Translations under genes and position numbers: made by a program
Shown here: one piece after another, positions 6,980-15,003 of the stretch
Layout of the letters: the number at the start of each line of letters is the position of its first letter
How positions within the stretch are numbered: position 1 is the stretch's first letter
Assembly (NCBI GenBank): GCA_910575035.1
Contig: CAJTDL010000029.1
Coordinates: forward strand, 1-53,007
Reading direction: 5' to 3'
Origin: Lachnospiraceae bacterium
Lineage (GTDB): Bacteria > Bacillota > Clostridia > Lachnospirales > Lachnospiraceae
DNA length: 53,007 nucleotides
The notes under the pieces: model-generated
The model's input: only the letters and a program-made list of their open reading frames with translations
What the model was told of the DNA's origin: nothing
Database searches by the model: none

Positions 6980-9703
6980 ATGGGATTATTTTCAGATGGA
7001 TTTAAGGAACTGAAAAAGGCGGATGTACCCCTTTACAGAACCCCAAAATCCATACAGGAGACGATTGAAATATTATCGGTGGCGGAGAACGGGATATTTG
7101 AGGTGGGCAGGGGCAGGAATGCGTCCATGAATAAATATTCCAAATGCTACCGTTTTACGGACATTAACTACACGACGGCAAATGAGGAGGAGCAGGAAAG
7201 CATTTTTGAGAGGTACTGCAAGTTCCTTAATTCACTGGACTGTAATTTCAAAATCACGGTCAACAACAAGAATAAGGACATGGCGGATTTGCGGGAGATG
7301 GTGCTGCTGTCATACAGGCAGGACGGGTTTGACCGGTTCCGTAAAATCTACAATGACATCATAGAGGACAAAATCCGTGAGGGCAGGCAGGGGATAGAGC
7401 AGGAACGGTATCTGACACTGACCGTAGAGAGGAAAAACTTTGAGGAGGCAAAGGCGCAGTTTGCCACGCTGGAGGCTGTGCTGCACAAAGGGTTCGGGGA
7501 GCTTGGCACGGAAATAGAGCCGCTTTCCGGCAATGAGAGGTTAAAGGTGCTGCATGATTTCTACCATCTCGGCAGGGAGGATGGCTTTGATTTTGACATC
7601 CGGCACGCAAAGAGGGTAGGCGCTGACTTCCGCAATGATTTATGTAACGGGATGCTGAAATACTTTCCGGAGCATATCGAGGACGAGGGCAAGTTTGTGA
7701 GGGCGCTGTTCATCAAGAAATATCCCAGCAGCCTTTCCGACCGGTTCTTAAATGTAATCACTTCCTTACCCGTCCACTCCATTGTGAGCATTGACGTGGT
7801 GCCGGTGCCAAAGGACATGACGACAAAGGAATTACAGAAAAAATACCTCGGCATTGAGAGCGACATTATCAAGCAGCAGCGGGTAAGGAATAAAAACAAT
7901 GATTTTTCCTCGGAAATCTCCTATGCGAAACGCATGGAGAAAAAGGATATTGAGGAAATCATGGACGACGTGAGGGAGAACGACCAGTGCTTATTTTATA
8001 CGGCGGTCAGCATTATCCTTGTGGCAGAGAGCAGGGAAGAACTGGAGAGCGTGACGGAAACGGTGGAGAGCATTGGCAAGAGCAACTCCGTAACCATTGA
8101 CACCCACTACCTGAAACAGCGGGAGGCATTAAATACTGCACTCCCCATCGGGGTAAGGCAGGTGGAGACCATGCGTACCATGCTCACGCAGTCCCTTGCG
8201 GCATTGCTGCCGTTTAATGTGCAGGAATTGAATGATGCCGGGGGCAATTATTACGGCATTAACCAGATAAGCAAAAACATCAACGTGGGGAACCGCAAAA
8301 CACTGATAAACGGCAACGGTTTTATCTTCGGCGTGCCGGGTTCCGGCAAGTCGTTCTTTGCAAAGCAGGAAATGGGCAGCGTGTTTTTGAATACCACGGA
8401 CGACGTAATCGTGATAGATCCAATGGGGGAATATTTTGACATTGCGGAAACTTATGGCGGCGCGGTGGTAAATTTATCTGCTTATACAAGGAATTTTGTC
8501 AACCCGCTGGAGGCAGATATGGCGCACATCAATGAGAAAGGGCTGCGGGAGGTAATCGCTGACAAGTCAGAATTTATGCTTTCCCTCTGCGACCAGCTGT
8601 TAGGCAATGCCCTGAACCAGAAACACCATTCCATCATTGACCGCTGTGTACGGGGGCTTTACATGGCGGCATGGAAACAGCAGCGGGTTCCGGTCATGTC
8701 GGACTTTTACAGGATACTGAAAGCACAGCAGGAGATGGAGGCGCAGGAGCTGGCGCTTTCCCTGGAACTGTTTGTGGAGGGTTCGCTCAACATTTTCAAC
8801 CACCATACCAACGTGGACGTGGATAACCGTTTCACGGTGTACGGCATACAGGATTTGGGGAGCCAGCTTGCACCGGTGGCAATGCTTGTGATGATGGAGG
8901 CGATCCAGCAGAGGATTTTAGATAACGCAAAGCGGGGCAGGGCAACGTGGCTGTATATTGACGAGTGCCATGTGCTGCTTGGCAGTGAGTACAGCGCAAA
9001 GTATCTGCAGCAGTTATGGAAAAAAGTCAGAAAGCAGGGCGGGCTCTGCACCGGGATCAGCCAGAACGTGTCGGACTTATTACAGAATTATATTGCCACC
9101 ACACTGTTATCCAACAGTGAATTTGTGGTGCTGTTAAAGCAGTCCAACGTGGACAGCGCAAAGCTGGCGGAGACCATAGGCGTGTCGGATGCGCAGCTGC
9201 GTTTTGTCAGCAATTCTTCCAGTGGGACAGGGCTGTTAAAGTGCGGGGGTGTTGTCATTCCTTTTGACAACAGGATAAGCAAGGACACGGATTTGTACCG
9301 TCTGTATAACACGAACCTCCATGAGAAGATTGCGGAGGGGGCATTGCAGGAAAAACAGGACAGCGGTTTTGGCAGCGGGGCAGGAATGGCAGATGGATTT
9401 ATGCCGCAGTCAGTGGCGCAGGAAACAGAGCCGGCAGAAGATTTTTTGCCGGAAGTGGCAGCGTCGCAGACAGAACCGGCGGGGGATTTTATGCCGGAGC
9501 TGGAAGTGCCGGGATGGGATATGGCAGAAAATGTTTTTGCGGAAAGCAGCAGCCAGCCGGACAGCATGGCCTTGTTTTCAGAGGACACAGCACCCACAAA
9601 AATATATGAGCCAAAGCGCCATAAAAAGAATAGTGATTTGGCCTTTCCGGAGCCGGAGCCGGCAGCAGAAACAGCAGGAAATGACTGGATGATATATGGT
9701 TAA
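6980..9703 (+). CDS. VirB4-like conjugation ATPase
   Basis: This 907-residue motor ATPase powers the type IV secretion channel at the inner membrane. The Walker A motif G-V-P-G-S-G-K-S is at residues 451-458 and Walker B L-Y-I-D-E-C-H at 658-664, then a G-G-L-C-T-G-I-S-Q-N motif near 680. The N-terminal 430 residues are the family's channel-contacting part. The last 110 residues are an acidic tail with near-repeats (E-P-A-E-D-F-L-P-E-V and E-P-A-G-D-F-M-P-E-L) not needed for the ATPase fold. ATG 6980 has GGAGGTG upstream. The product likely works with PrgI, the TrbL-like protein and the coupling protein. Confidence 0.95.
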   Translation: MGLFSDGFKELKKADVPLYRTPKSIQETIEILSVAENGIFEVGRGRNASMNKYSKCYRFTDINYTTANEEEQESIFERYCKFLNSLDCNFKITVNNKNKDMADLREMVLLSYRQDGFDRFRKIYNDIIEDKIREGRQGIEQERYLTLTVERKNFEEAKAQFATLEAVLHKGFGELGTEIEPLSGNERLKVLHDFYHLGREDGFDFDIRHAKRVGADFRNDLCNGMLKYFPEHIEDEGKFVRALFIKKYPSSLSDRFLNVITSLPVHSIVSIDVVPVPKDMTTKELQKKYLGIESDIIKQQRVRNKNNDFSSEISYAKRMEKKDIEEIMDDVRENDQCLFYTAVSIILVAESREELESVTETVESIGKSNSVTIDTHYLKQREALNTALPIGVRQVETMRTMLTQSLAALLPFNVQELNDAGGNYYGINQISKNINVGNRKTLINGNGFIFGVPGSGKSFFAKQEMGSVFLNTTDDVIVIDPMGEYFDIAETYGGAVVNLSAYTRNFVNPLEADMAHINEKGLREVIADKSEFMLSLCDQLLGNALNQKHHSIIDRCVRGLYMAAWKQQRVPVMSDFYRILKAQQEMEAQELALSLELFVEGSLNIFNHHTNVDVDNRFTVYGIQDLGSQLAPVAMLVMMEAIQQRILDNAKRGRATWLYIDECHVLLGSEYSAKYLQQLWKKVRKQGGLCTGISQNVSDLLQNYIATTLLSNSEFVVLLKQSNVDSAKLAETIGVSDAQLRFVSNSSSGTGLLKCGGVVIPFDNRISKDTDLYRLYNTNLHEKIAEGALQEKQDSGFGSGAGMADGFMPQSVAQETEPAEDFLPEVAASQTEPAGDFMPELEVPGWDMAENVFAESSSQPDSMALFSEDTAPTKIYEPKRHKKNSDLAFPEPEPAAETAGNDWMIYG

Positions 9704-9807
9704 TGTGTAAAGAAAATTCTAAGGCAGCAAAAAGCATTGCCTAAGATCTTCTAAGTTACACATGGGAAGAACGCTCAGCGGACAAGTCCGCAGTAACAGC
9801 GTTCTTC
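9704..9807 (+). ncRNA. Structured two-hairpin element, copy 1
   Basis: A long imperfect hairpin has an outer stem TGTGTAA/TTACACA (9704-9710 with 9756-9762), a middle stem and an inner GGCA/TGCC stem. A second hairpin follows, GAAGAACGCT/AGCGTTCTTC (9766-9775 with 9798-9807), enclosing GCGGAC/GTCCGC. Copy 2 at 25413-25499 keeps the same plan with different paired bases in the outer stem, so the structure rather than the sequence is conserved. It lies between virB4 and the hydrolase gene. It may work as a processed leader, a terminator with regulation, or a protein-binding RNA; none of these is shown. Confidence 0.6.
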
Positions 9808-9857
9808 TTTCATTTTGGGGTTATTTATGACGGCAGGGGAAAGGAGGTTCGGGAAAA

Positions 9858-11789
9858 TTGAAAATCAGAAAAACAGATGACAGGCCGATGGTAATCCATA
9901 CAAAGAAAAAGCCCAGACTGCACCTGCATACAGGTAAAAAAGCGGCGGTAAGGAAAAAGGCGGGGAATACTTCTGTAACCGTAAAAAGAAGAAAGCCGCA
10001 TTCAGGTATCAGGGAAAGGCTTACAGAGTCCGGAAAGTCGGTCAAGGTGCGTAACCAGAGCCTGAAAACACTGGCGGCAGCAGGGGCAAGAGCCGGGGCA
10101 GGGCAGGTGGAGGGCGGTGGGGAAATAAAGGAGAGTCTTGATCTGGCAGCAACGGCAGCAGCCCCGGTAATGGGTATCACTTCCGGGGCGGGAAAGCTGT
10201 ACCGCAGGAAAAAAGCGGAGAATAAGGAGAAGGAAAAGGAAGGGAAAGCGGAGTTTGGGAAAAAGCAGATACGGAAAGATGCCGGGCAGGCTGAAAATTC
10301 TGGCCGTTCAGGAAAAAATGCCGGTAATAAGAAAAAAGACCGGAATGGTAAGAAAAGAAACGGGAAAAAGGACAGTTCCGGGAAAAAGCATGGGAAAGGT
10401 TCCGTCAATGGGGCTGTTAAGGGGCATATGATTGATACGTTCCTTGAGGCATTCCGTACGGAGCGCCAGGAGCAGAAAGATTTGGTTACTTCCACAAAAT
10501 CAGCGGCAAAGGCGGCTGCCCTGCTGCTTGCAAAACAGGCGGCGGTGGCACTTGCCCCCTTACTTCTCATTGTATTTTTTGTGATTGCCATAGCGGGGAT
10601 TATCGTGGTTGCCATACTGGCGGTGATTTATAATTCCCCGCTTGCCATCTTCTTCCCCCTGCCGGACACCGGGTATGACAATCCCCGGACGGTGCTAAGC
10701 GAGTATTACCGGGATTTTAACAGCCAGATTACTTCACTGGAAGAAAAGGGATATGTAATCACTTACCAGAACAGTGAGGACGGCGTGCCGCTTTCCAACT
10801 TTAACGATACCCTTATGGTGTATATGGTAAAGTACGGCACCGGGCAGGCTGCCTATGTCATGGATGACGAGGGGAAGAAAAACCTGAAGGAAGTCTTTGA
10901 CGAGATGAATTATTATGACAGTTCAAGCAGTAAGACGCAGATTCCGGCAGGGGCTTCGCTGGGGGAAGTGGTTACCACGGGTTACTGTAACTGTTCCCTC
11001 TGCTGCGGGAAATGGGCGGGCGGCCATACGGCTTCCGGCACTGTCCCGAAGGGAGACCATACGCTGGCGGTGGATGCCTACAGCCCAAAGGTGCCGATGG
11101 GGACAGAAATAGTAATGAACGGAAAAACCTATAAAGTGGAAGATACCGGGAATTTTGCCCGGTATGGTACGGATTTTGACATTTATTTTGACAGCCATGC
11201 AGCAGCGCAGGCATGGGGAAAGCGGAAAGTGGAGGCGTTTCTGGCAGAGGGCGACGAGAATACCGTGGAGGTCACGGTGTCCGGCACACTGGTACACAAC
11301 CTGACGTACAAGGATTACCTTGCACTGGATAAATTAAATACAGAACAAAAAGACTGGCTGGAATCCATGATGAGTGATGAAATGCAGGAGAGTTTAGCAG
11401 CAGGCACCGGGGGACAGGCGGTTGCTGACCTTGCCATGACAAAGATTGGCTGCCGGTACAGCCAGGACAAGCGGTATCAGGAGGGGTATTACGACTGCAG
11501 TTCCCTTGTGCAGAGACTGTATAAGGAGGCAGGCATTACCCTCCCGGCGACAGCGGCCACGCAGGGAGAATACTGTTATAAAAATGCCATGATAATCAAT
11601 AAAAAACAGTTAAAGCCGGGGGATTTGATATTTTATTCCTATGAAAAAAACGGGGAGTTCCGCAATATTTCCCATGTGGCAATCTATGTGGGGGATGGAA
11701 AGATGGTCCATGCGGCAAACCCGTCAAGGGGTGTGGTGCTTGATCCGCTGCGGACAAACAGTGTTGTATTTTATGCCAGGCCGTATTAG
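9858..11789 (+). CDS. Membrane-anchored 3D and NlpC/P60 cell-wall hydrolase
   Basis: A 643-residue protein that would open the peptidoglycan for the conjugation pore. A very basic, low-complexity cytoplasmic region (residues 1-215) precedes a transmembrane helix at about 225-260. A 3D domain follows at about 370-450 (T-G-Y-C-N-C-S-L-C-C-G, V-D-P-type core and D-I-Y-F-D). The NlpC/P60 domain covers about 520-643, with catalytic Cys547 in Y-D-C-S-S and His606 in H-V-A-I-Y-V-G. TTG 9858 follows AAAGGAGG. Most relatives pair the P60 domain with a lysozyme-like or other domain; the 3D domain here replaces it. The long antisense reading frame over the basic region is a composition artefact. Confidence 0.9.
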   Translation: MKIRKTDDRPMVIHTKKKPRLHLHTGKKAAVRKKAGNTSVTVKRRKPHSGIRERLTESGKSVKVRNQSLKTLAAAGARAGAGQVEGGGEIKESLDLAATAAAPVMGITSGAGKLYRRKKAENKEKEKEGKAEFGKKQIRKDAGQAENSGRSGKNAGNKKKDRNGKKRNGKKDSSGKKHGKGSVNGAVKGHMIDTFLEAFRTERQEQKDLVTSTKSAAKAAALLLAKQAAVALAPLLLIVFFVIAIAGIIVVAILAVIYNSPLAIFFPLPDTGYDNPRTVLSEYYRDFNSQITSLEEKGYVITYQNSEDGVPLSNFNDTLMVYMVKYGTGQAAYVMDDEGKKNLKEVFDEMNYYDSSSSKTQIPAGASLGEVVTTGYCNCSLCCGKWAGGHTASGTVPKGDHTLAVDAYSPKVPMGTEIVMNGKTYKVEDTGNFARYGTDFDIYFDSHAAAQAWGKRKVEAFLAEGDENTVEVTVSGTLVHNLTYKDYLALDKLNTEQKDWLESMMSDEMQESLAAGTGGQAVADLAMTKIGCRYSQDKRYQEGYYDCSSLVQRLYKEAGITLPATAATQGEYCYKNAMIINKKQLKPGDLIFYSYEKNGEFRNISHVAIYVGDGKMVHAANPSRGVVLDPLRTNSVVFYARPY

Positions 11790-11822
11790 GCGGTCCGGCA
11801 TTTTTGGAAAGGAAGTGAGGGC

Positions 11823-12686
11823 ATGAAGTTAAATGATATGCTTTTTGTCATAGCCCACCGCCAGGAGGCAGAAACCAACATGCTTATGACATTCGGGGAG
11901 TACAGGGAAAGGGTCCTGTACTACTGGTGCCAGACAATGGAAGTGGCAGCGGGGCATATAGAGGAAATTCTGACGGGGCGGCAGGATAAGGATTCATGGG
12001 CAACGATTGACCACGGGAAGGACTATGGCTATGATGTGCGTTTCTGTCTTGGAGAGCAGGATTTGAAGGATTTTCTCCACGGGCATTTCAACAGCTGGCC
12101 GGAATGGTATCTTGATACCGGCAGGTGCAGTGATGAGTGTCTCAGGGCATTGGAGGAGTATAATTTTGACCGTAACGGGGTTTCCATAGGGGACACCTAC
12201 CGGTATGAGGAACGGGAGCGCCCTTTTGGACGGGGCGGGCTTTTGCAGGATTTTAACGGTACGGAGTACCGGGTAATGGAATATTACAATCAGGATAACC
12301 TCCTGCTGTTAAACCAGGAAACCGGCAGCCTCTTAGTCGCTGTGGGTGTAAAGTGCTATGACCGCTATCCCTGTGCGGGGGGAATTTCGGAGGAAAACAG
12401 GGAGACGGGGATAAAATGGGAAAAAGCCGTTTATCTTAACCCGGTTCCGTCGCAGATTGATTTTAGGGCATTAAAGGAACAGTATAGTAAAATGAGACCG
12501 GAGCCTGCCGGACAGGAAACGGACAGGGAGATACAGGAGGCAGTTTCAAAAGCCGGGGATATTCCAGCGGGAAGTCTTGGGGAAACGATTGACCGGGCAA
12601 TGGAAATATATAAATGCCGGATTGATGGCAGTGGGAGGACACAACAGACGACAAAGCATCCGGCATTGAACGGAAGGGGGAGATAA
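11823..12686 (+). CDS. ICE paralog A, unknown function, 287 aa
   Basis: A soluble protein of unknown function. It is clearly homologous to the gene at 13464: both have N-M-L-M-T, then F-L-H-G, A-L-E-E-Y-N, N-G-T-[ED]-Y-[RK]-V-M-E, V-A-V-G-V, R-Y-P-[CF]-A-G and a final L-G-[ED]-[TA]-I-D-[RK]-A-M-E-[IL]-Y-K. This indicates duplication followed by divergence. The ATG follows GGAAGTGAGGGC with a short spacer, 33 bp after the hydrolase. The two copies are now separated by a HicAB module. Confidence 0.8.
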   Translation: MKLNDMLFVIAHRQEAETNMLMTFGEYRERVLYYWCQTMEVAAGHIEEILTGRQDKDSWATIDHGKDYGYDVRFCLGEQDLKDFLHGHFNSWPEWYLDTGRCSDECLRALEEYNFDRNGVSIGDTYRYEERERPFGRGGLLQDFNGTEYRVMEYYNQDNLLLLNQETGSLLVAVGVKCYDRYPCAGGISEENRETGIKWEKAVYLNPVPSQIDFRALKEQYSKMRPEPAGQETDREIQEAVSKAGDIPAGSLGETIDRAMEIYKCRIDGSGRTQQTTKHPALNGRGR

Positions 12687-12723
12687 TGCAGGGAAAAAAT
12701 TATCATTGGCGCATAAAATTTGA

Positions 12724-12752
12724 TTGACACCATATATGACACCATTTATAAT
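12724..12752 (+). promoter_or_regulatory. hicAB promoter with internal direct repeats
   Basis: TTGACA (12724-12729), a 17-nt spacer and TATAAT (12747-12752) form a consensus sigma-A promoter. A 9-bp direct repeat TGACACCAT occurs at 12725-12733 and 12737-12745, covering the -35 and spacer. This is a natural place for autorepression by HicB. Confidence 0.85.
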
Positions 12753-12772
12753 ATTTACAGGGAGGTATGCTG

Positions 12773-13027
12773 ATGTCAAAATGGGATAAACTATTAGAAA
12801 AAATAGGCTCTTTGTCAAAAGACATGCGTTTTGATGAGCTGCGGAAGGTGTTGGAGAGTTACGGCTACAGGATGAGCCAGCCGAAAGGCGGCAGCAGCCA
12901 CTGTACTTTTCGGAAAAAAGGGTGCAGGCCGGTTACGATTCCAAAGCATGAACCGATAAAGAGAGTATATGTGGAAATGGTTAAGGAAATAATAGAGAGT
13001 GAGGTGGATACCGATGACGCTGAATGA
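12773..13027 (+). CDS. hicA: HicA-like mRNA interferase toxin
   Basis: This 84-residue protein has the double-stranded-RNA-binding-like fold of HicA. The catalytic histidine lies in G-G-S-S-H-C-T-F-R, followed by P-V-T-I-P-K-H and a final amphipathic helix. In the known family HicA cleaves mRNA when free of HicB. ATG 12773 lies 7 nt after GGAGG; ATG 12767 is too close to it. The gene is 10 residues longer at the N-terminus than the smallest HicA proteins. It overlaps hicB by 14 bp, giving the usual toxin-first order. Confidence 0.9.
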   Translation: MSKWDKLLEKIGSLSKDMRFDELRKVLESYGYRMSQPKGGSSHCTFRKKGCRPVTIPKHEPIKRVYVEMVKEIIESEVDTDDAE

Positions 13028-13376
13028 ATATATGGAGCTGCCTTACCGCATGGAGGTTGTGCCGGATAAGGAAGAAGGGGGCTATGCCGTGATGTTCCCG
13101 GAACTGCCGGGTTGCATGACCTGCGGGGAAACTCTGGAATCGGCAGCAAGCAATGCGGAGGACGCAAAAAAAGAGTGGATTTTGGCTGCACTGGAGGAAG
13201 GGCAGGAGATTCCGATGCCGGACGGCCTGAATGATTATTCCGGGCAGTTTAAGTTACGGATTCCCAAAAGCCTGCACCGTCAGCTTTCCGAACAGTCCAA
13301 ACGGGAAGGAATCAGCATGAACCAGTATTGCTTATATCTTTTATCAAGAAATGACGCAATACATTCGCAGGGTTAG
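13014..13376 (+). CDS. hicB: HicB-like antitoxin
   Basis: A 120-residue antitoxin. The N-terminal HicB fold includes G-Y-A-V-M-F-P-E-L-P-G-C, followed by A-x-x-N-A-E-D-A-K. A C-terminal ribbon-helix-helix domain (F-K-L-R-I-P-K-S-L-H-R-Q-L, then S-M-N-Q-Y) would bind DNA, probably the repeats in the promoter at 12724-12752. ATG 13014 has GAGGTGG six nt upstream, inside the end of hicA. The pair likely stabilises the ICE by post-segregational killing. Confidence 0.92.
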   Translation: MTLNEYMELPYRMEVVPDKEEGGYAVMFPELPGCMTCGETLESAASNAEDAKKEWILAALEEGQEIPMPDGLNDYSGQFKLRIPKSLHRQLSEQSKREGISMNQYCLYLLSRNDAIHSQG

Positions 13377-13409
13377 GAAGATTATAATAAAATAACGAAG
13401 TGTTGATAA

Positions 13410-13446
13410 AGCATCTAAGCCATATTGGGTTTGGGTGCTTTTTTCG
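13410..13446 (+). terminator. Terminator after hicAB
   Basis: A stem with AGCA/TGCT at its base and an interrupted GC-containing upper part is followed by six T residues. It ends the hicAB unit shortly before paralog B, so paralog B is either read through or has its own promoter. Confidence 0.6.
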
Positions 13447-13463
13447 TGGAAAGGGAGAGATTT

Positions 13464-14333
13464 ATGAAAATACAGGATATGGTTCTTGTAATAGAGAACA
13501 CCAAAGGCAAAGAAAAAAATATGCTGATGACATTGAAAGAGTACAAAGAGGCGTATCTCTTTGTGTCATGTTTATCAAGGGAGGAATCGGCACAGGCATT
13601 GAAAGAGCTGTTTGACACAAAGCTGTCCGGGGCAGGAACCGGATGGGCAGAGAGGTATATTACGGCAAATAAAAGCTATTATGCGAAATTCTGCAGCGGC
13701 AGTGATGAACTGCAGTGTTTCCTCCACGGCAGTTACAATGACGATAAAGAGTTCCGGTTTGACAGGGAAGAAAGCAGCAGGGAATGCATGTGGGCGCTGG
13801 AGGAATATAACCTTGATGTGGGCGGCGGGGTAAAGGGCAGCATGTTCCACTATGAGCAGGAAGAACATGAGTTTAAGCAGGGGGAAGTCCTGCGTAACCT
13901 AAACGGGACGGATTACAAAGTCATGGAATGTTACAGTAAAAATAATCTTTTGATGATGAATATGGCGTCGGGGCAGTTTATGGTAGCGGTTGGCGTACAG
14001 TATTATTCCCGTTATCCCTTTGCCGGGGAATATACAAAAGACAATGCAGAGTCCGGCATTGAGTGGGGGCATGGGGTGTATCTGTCTGCCACACCGTCAG
14101 AGATTGATTTTGTGGGGCTTCGGGCAGAATACTGTGAACCGTACCGCCAGAGGGGGGACAGTTTTCCCATTGAAATCCGTGAGGTACTGTCAAGGGTGGA
14201 AAATATCGAGGCGGAAACGCTTGGGGATGCCATCGACAAGGCAATGGAGCTGTATAAAAAATCAGAGGTTGTCCTGGATGCGGAGGATTTTAAGGACGTT
14301 TCCTATCTCCCGGCAAGGGCAGACAGAAGGTAG
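13464..14333 (+). CDS. ICE paralog B, unknown function, 289 aa
   Basis: A homolog of the 287-residue protein at 11823, sharing the same block order from M-L-M-T through F-L-H-G, A-L-E-E-Y-N, V-A-V-G-V and D-A-I-D-K-A-M-E-L-Y-K. ATG 13464 has AAGGGAGAG upstream. No enzymatic motif is visible. Having both copies in one element, apart by a toxin-antitoxin cassette, suggests a cassette inserted into an existing tandem pair. Confidence 0.8.
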   Translation: MKIQDMVLVIENTKGKEKNMLMTLKEYKEAYLFVSCLSREESAQALKELFDTKLSGAGTGWAERYITANKSYYAKFCSGSDELQCFLHGSYNDDKEFRFDREESSRECMWALEEYNLDVGGGVKGSMFHYEQEEHEFKQGEVLRNLNGTDYKVMECYSKNNLLMMNMASGQFMVAVGVQYYSRYPFAGEYTKDNAESGIEWGHGVYLSATPSEIDFVGLRAEYCEPYRQRGDSFPIEIREVLSRVENIEAETLGDAIDKAMELYKKSEVVLDAEDFKDVSYLPARADRR

Positions 14334-14372
14334 GAAAAACTTGCAAAAAAATACAGTAAACAGGGGGAGAAG

Positions 14373-14927
14373 ATGGGAAAAAAATATAGTATTATTTATG
14401 CCGATCCACCTTGGCAGTATGACCGGAAGGTGGGAAAGGGAGTTGCAGAAAATCATTATCAGACTTTGGGTGTAAAAGAACTACAGGAATTACCGGTAAA
14501 TCAGATTGCGGATAAGGACTGTGTTCTTTTTTTGTGGGTAACTTTTCCGTTTCTGACAGAAGGGCTGGCTGTAATGGAAAGCTGGGGATTCCGGTATAAG
14601 ACATGTGCATTTAACTGGGTAAAAAGAAATAAAAGGGCAGACAGTTTTTATTTCGGGTTAGGGTTCTGGACACGTTCCTGTTCTGAAGTATGCCTGCTTG
14701 GGACAAAAGGAAAGCCAAAGCGTGTATCAAGGTCTGTTCCGCAGATTTGCACCGCAAGGATAATGGAACACAGCAGGAAACCGGATGAAATCAGGGAAAG
14801 AATTGTGGAACTTTGTGGGGATTTGCCACGGATTGAATTATTTGCCCGCCGGCAGTATGCTGGCTGGGACTGTCTGGGAAATGAAATTGATGGGATGGAT
14901 ATGAGGGAATCGCTACCCATGCTTTAA
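14373..14927 (+). CDS. MT-A70 family N6-adenine methyltransferase
   Basis: This 184-residue protein starts with Y-S-I-I-Y-A-D-P-P-W-Q-Y, carrying the D-P-P-W catalytic motif of MT-A70 adenine methylases. W-V-T-F-P-F, N-W-V-K-R, and the C-terminal K-P-D-E-I-R-E-R-I and E-L-F-A-R-R-Q-Y-A-G-W-D complete the family pattern. It would methylate adenines in DNA, with the C5 enzyme upstream providing a second mark. ATG 14373 follows AGGGGGAGA. A 76-bp gap separates it from the helicase gene. Confidence 0.92.
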   Translation: MGKKYSIIYADPPWQYDRKVGKGVAENHYQTLGVKELQELPVNQIADKDCVLFLWVTFPFLTEGLAVMESWGFRYKTCAFNWVKRNKRADSFYFGLGFWTRSCSEVCLLGTKGKPKRVSRSVPQICTARIMEHSRKPDEIRERIVELCGDLPRIELFARRQYAGWDCLGNEIDGMDMRESLPML

Positions 14928-15003
14928 TATTGAAAAACAAATTATTTACAGGCGCAGTTATGTTAGTATGACAGGTGCCGGGTTTTGAATGGAGGAGTTG
15001 CGT

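Noticed and set aside
9821-10615. Long leftward open frame of 264 codons opposite the basic region of the hydrolase gene
   Set aside because: It is a mirror of Lys/Arg/Gly-rich codons, has no ribosome binding site or family pattern, and is antisense to a clear gene.
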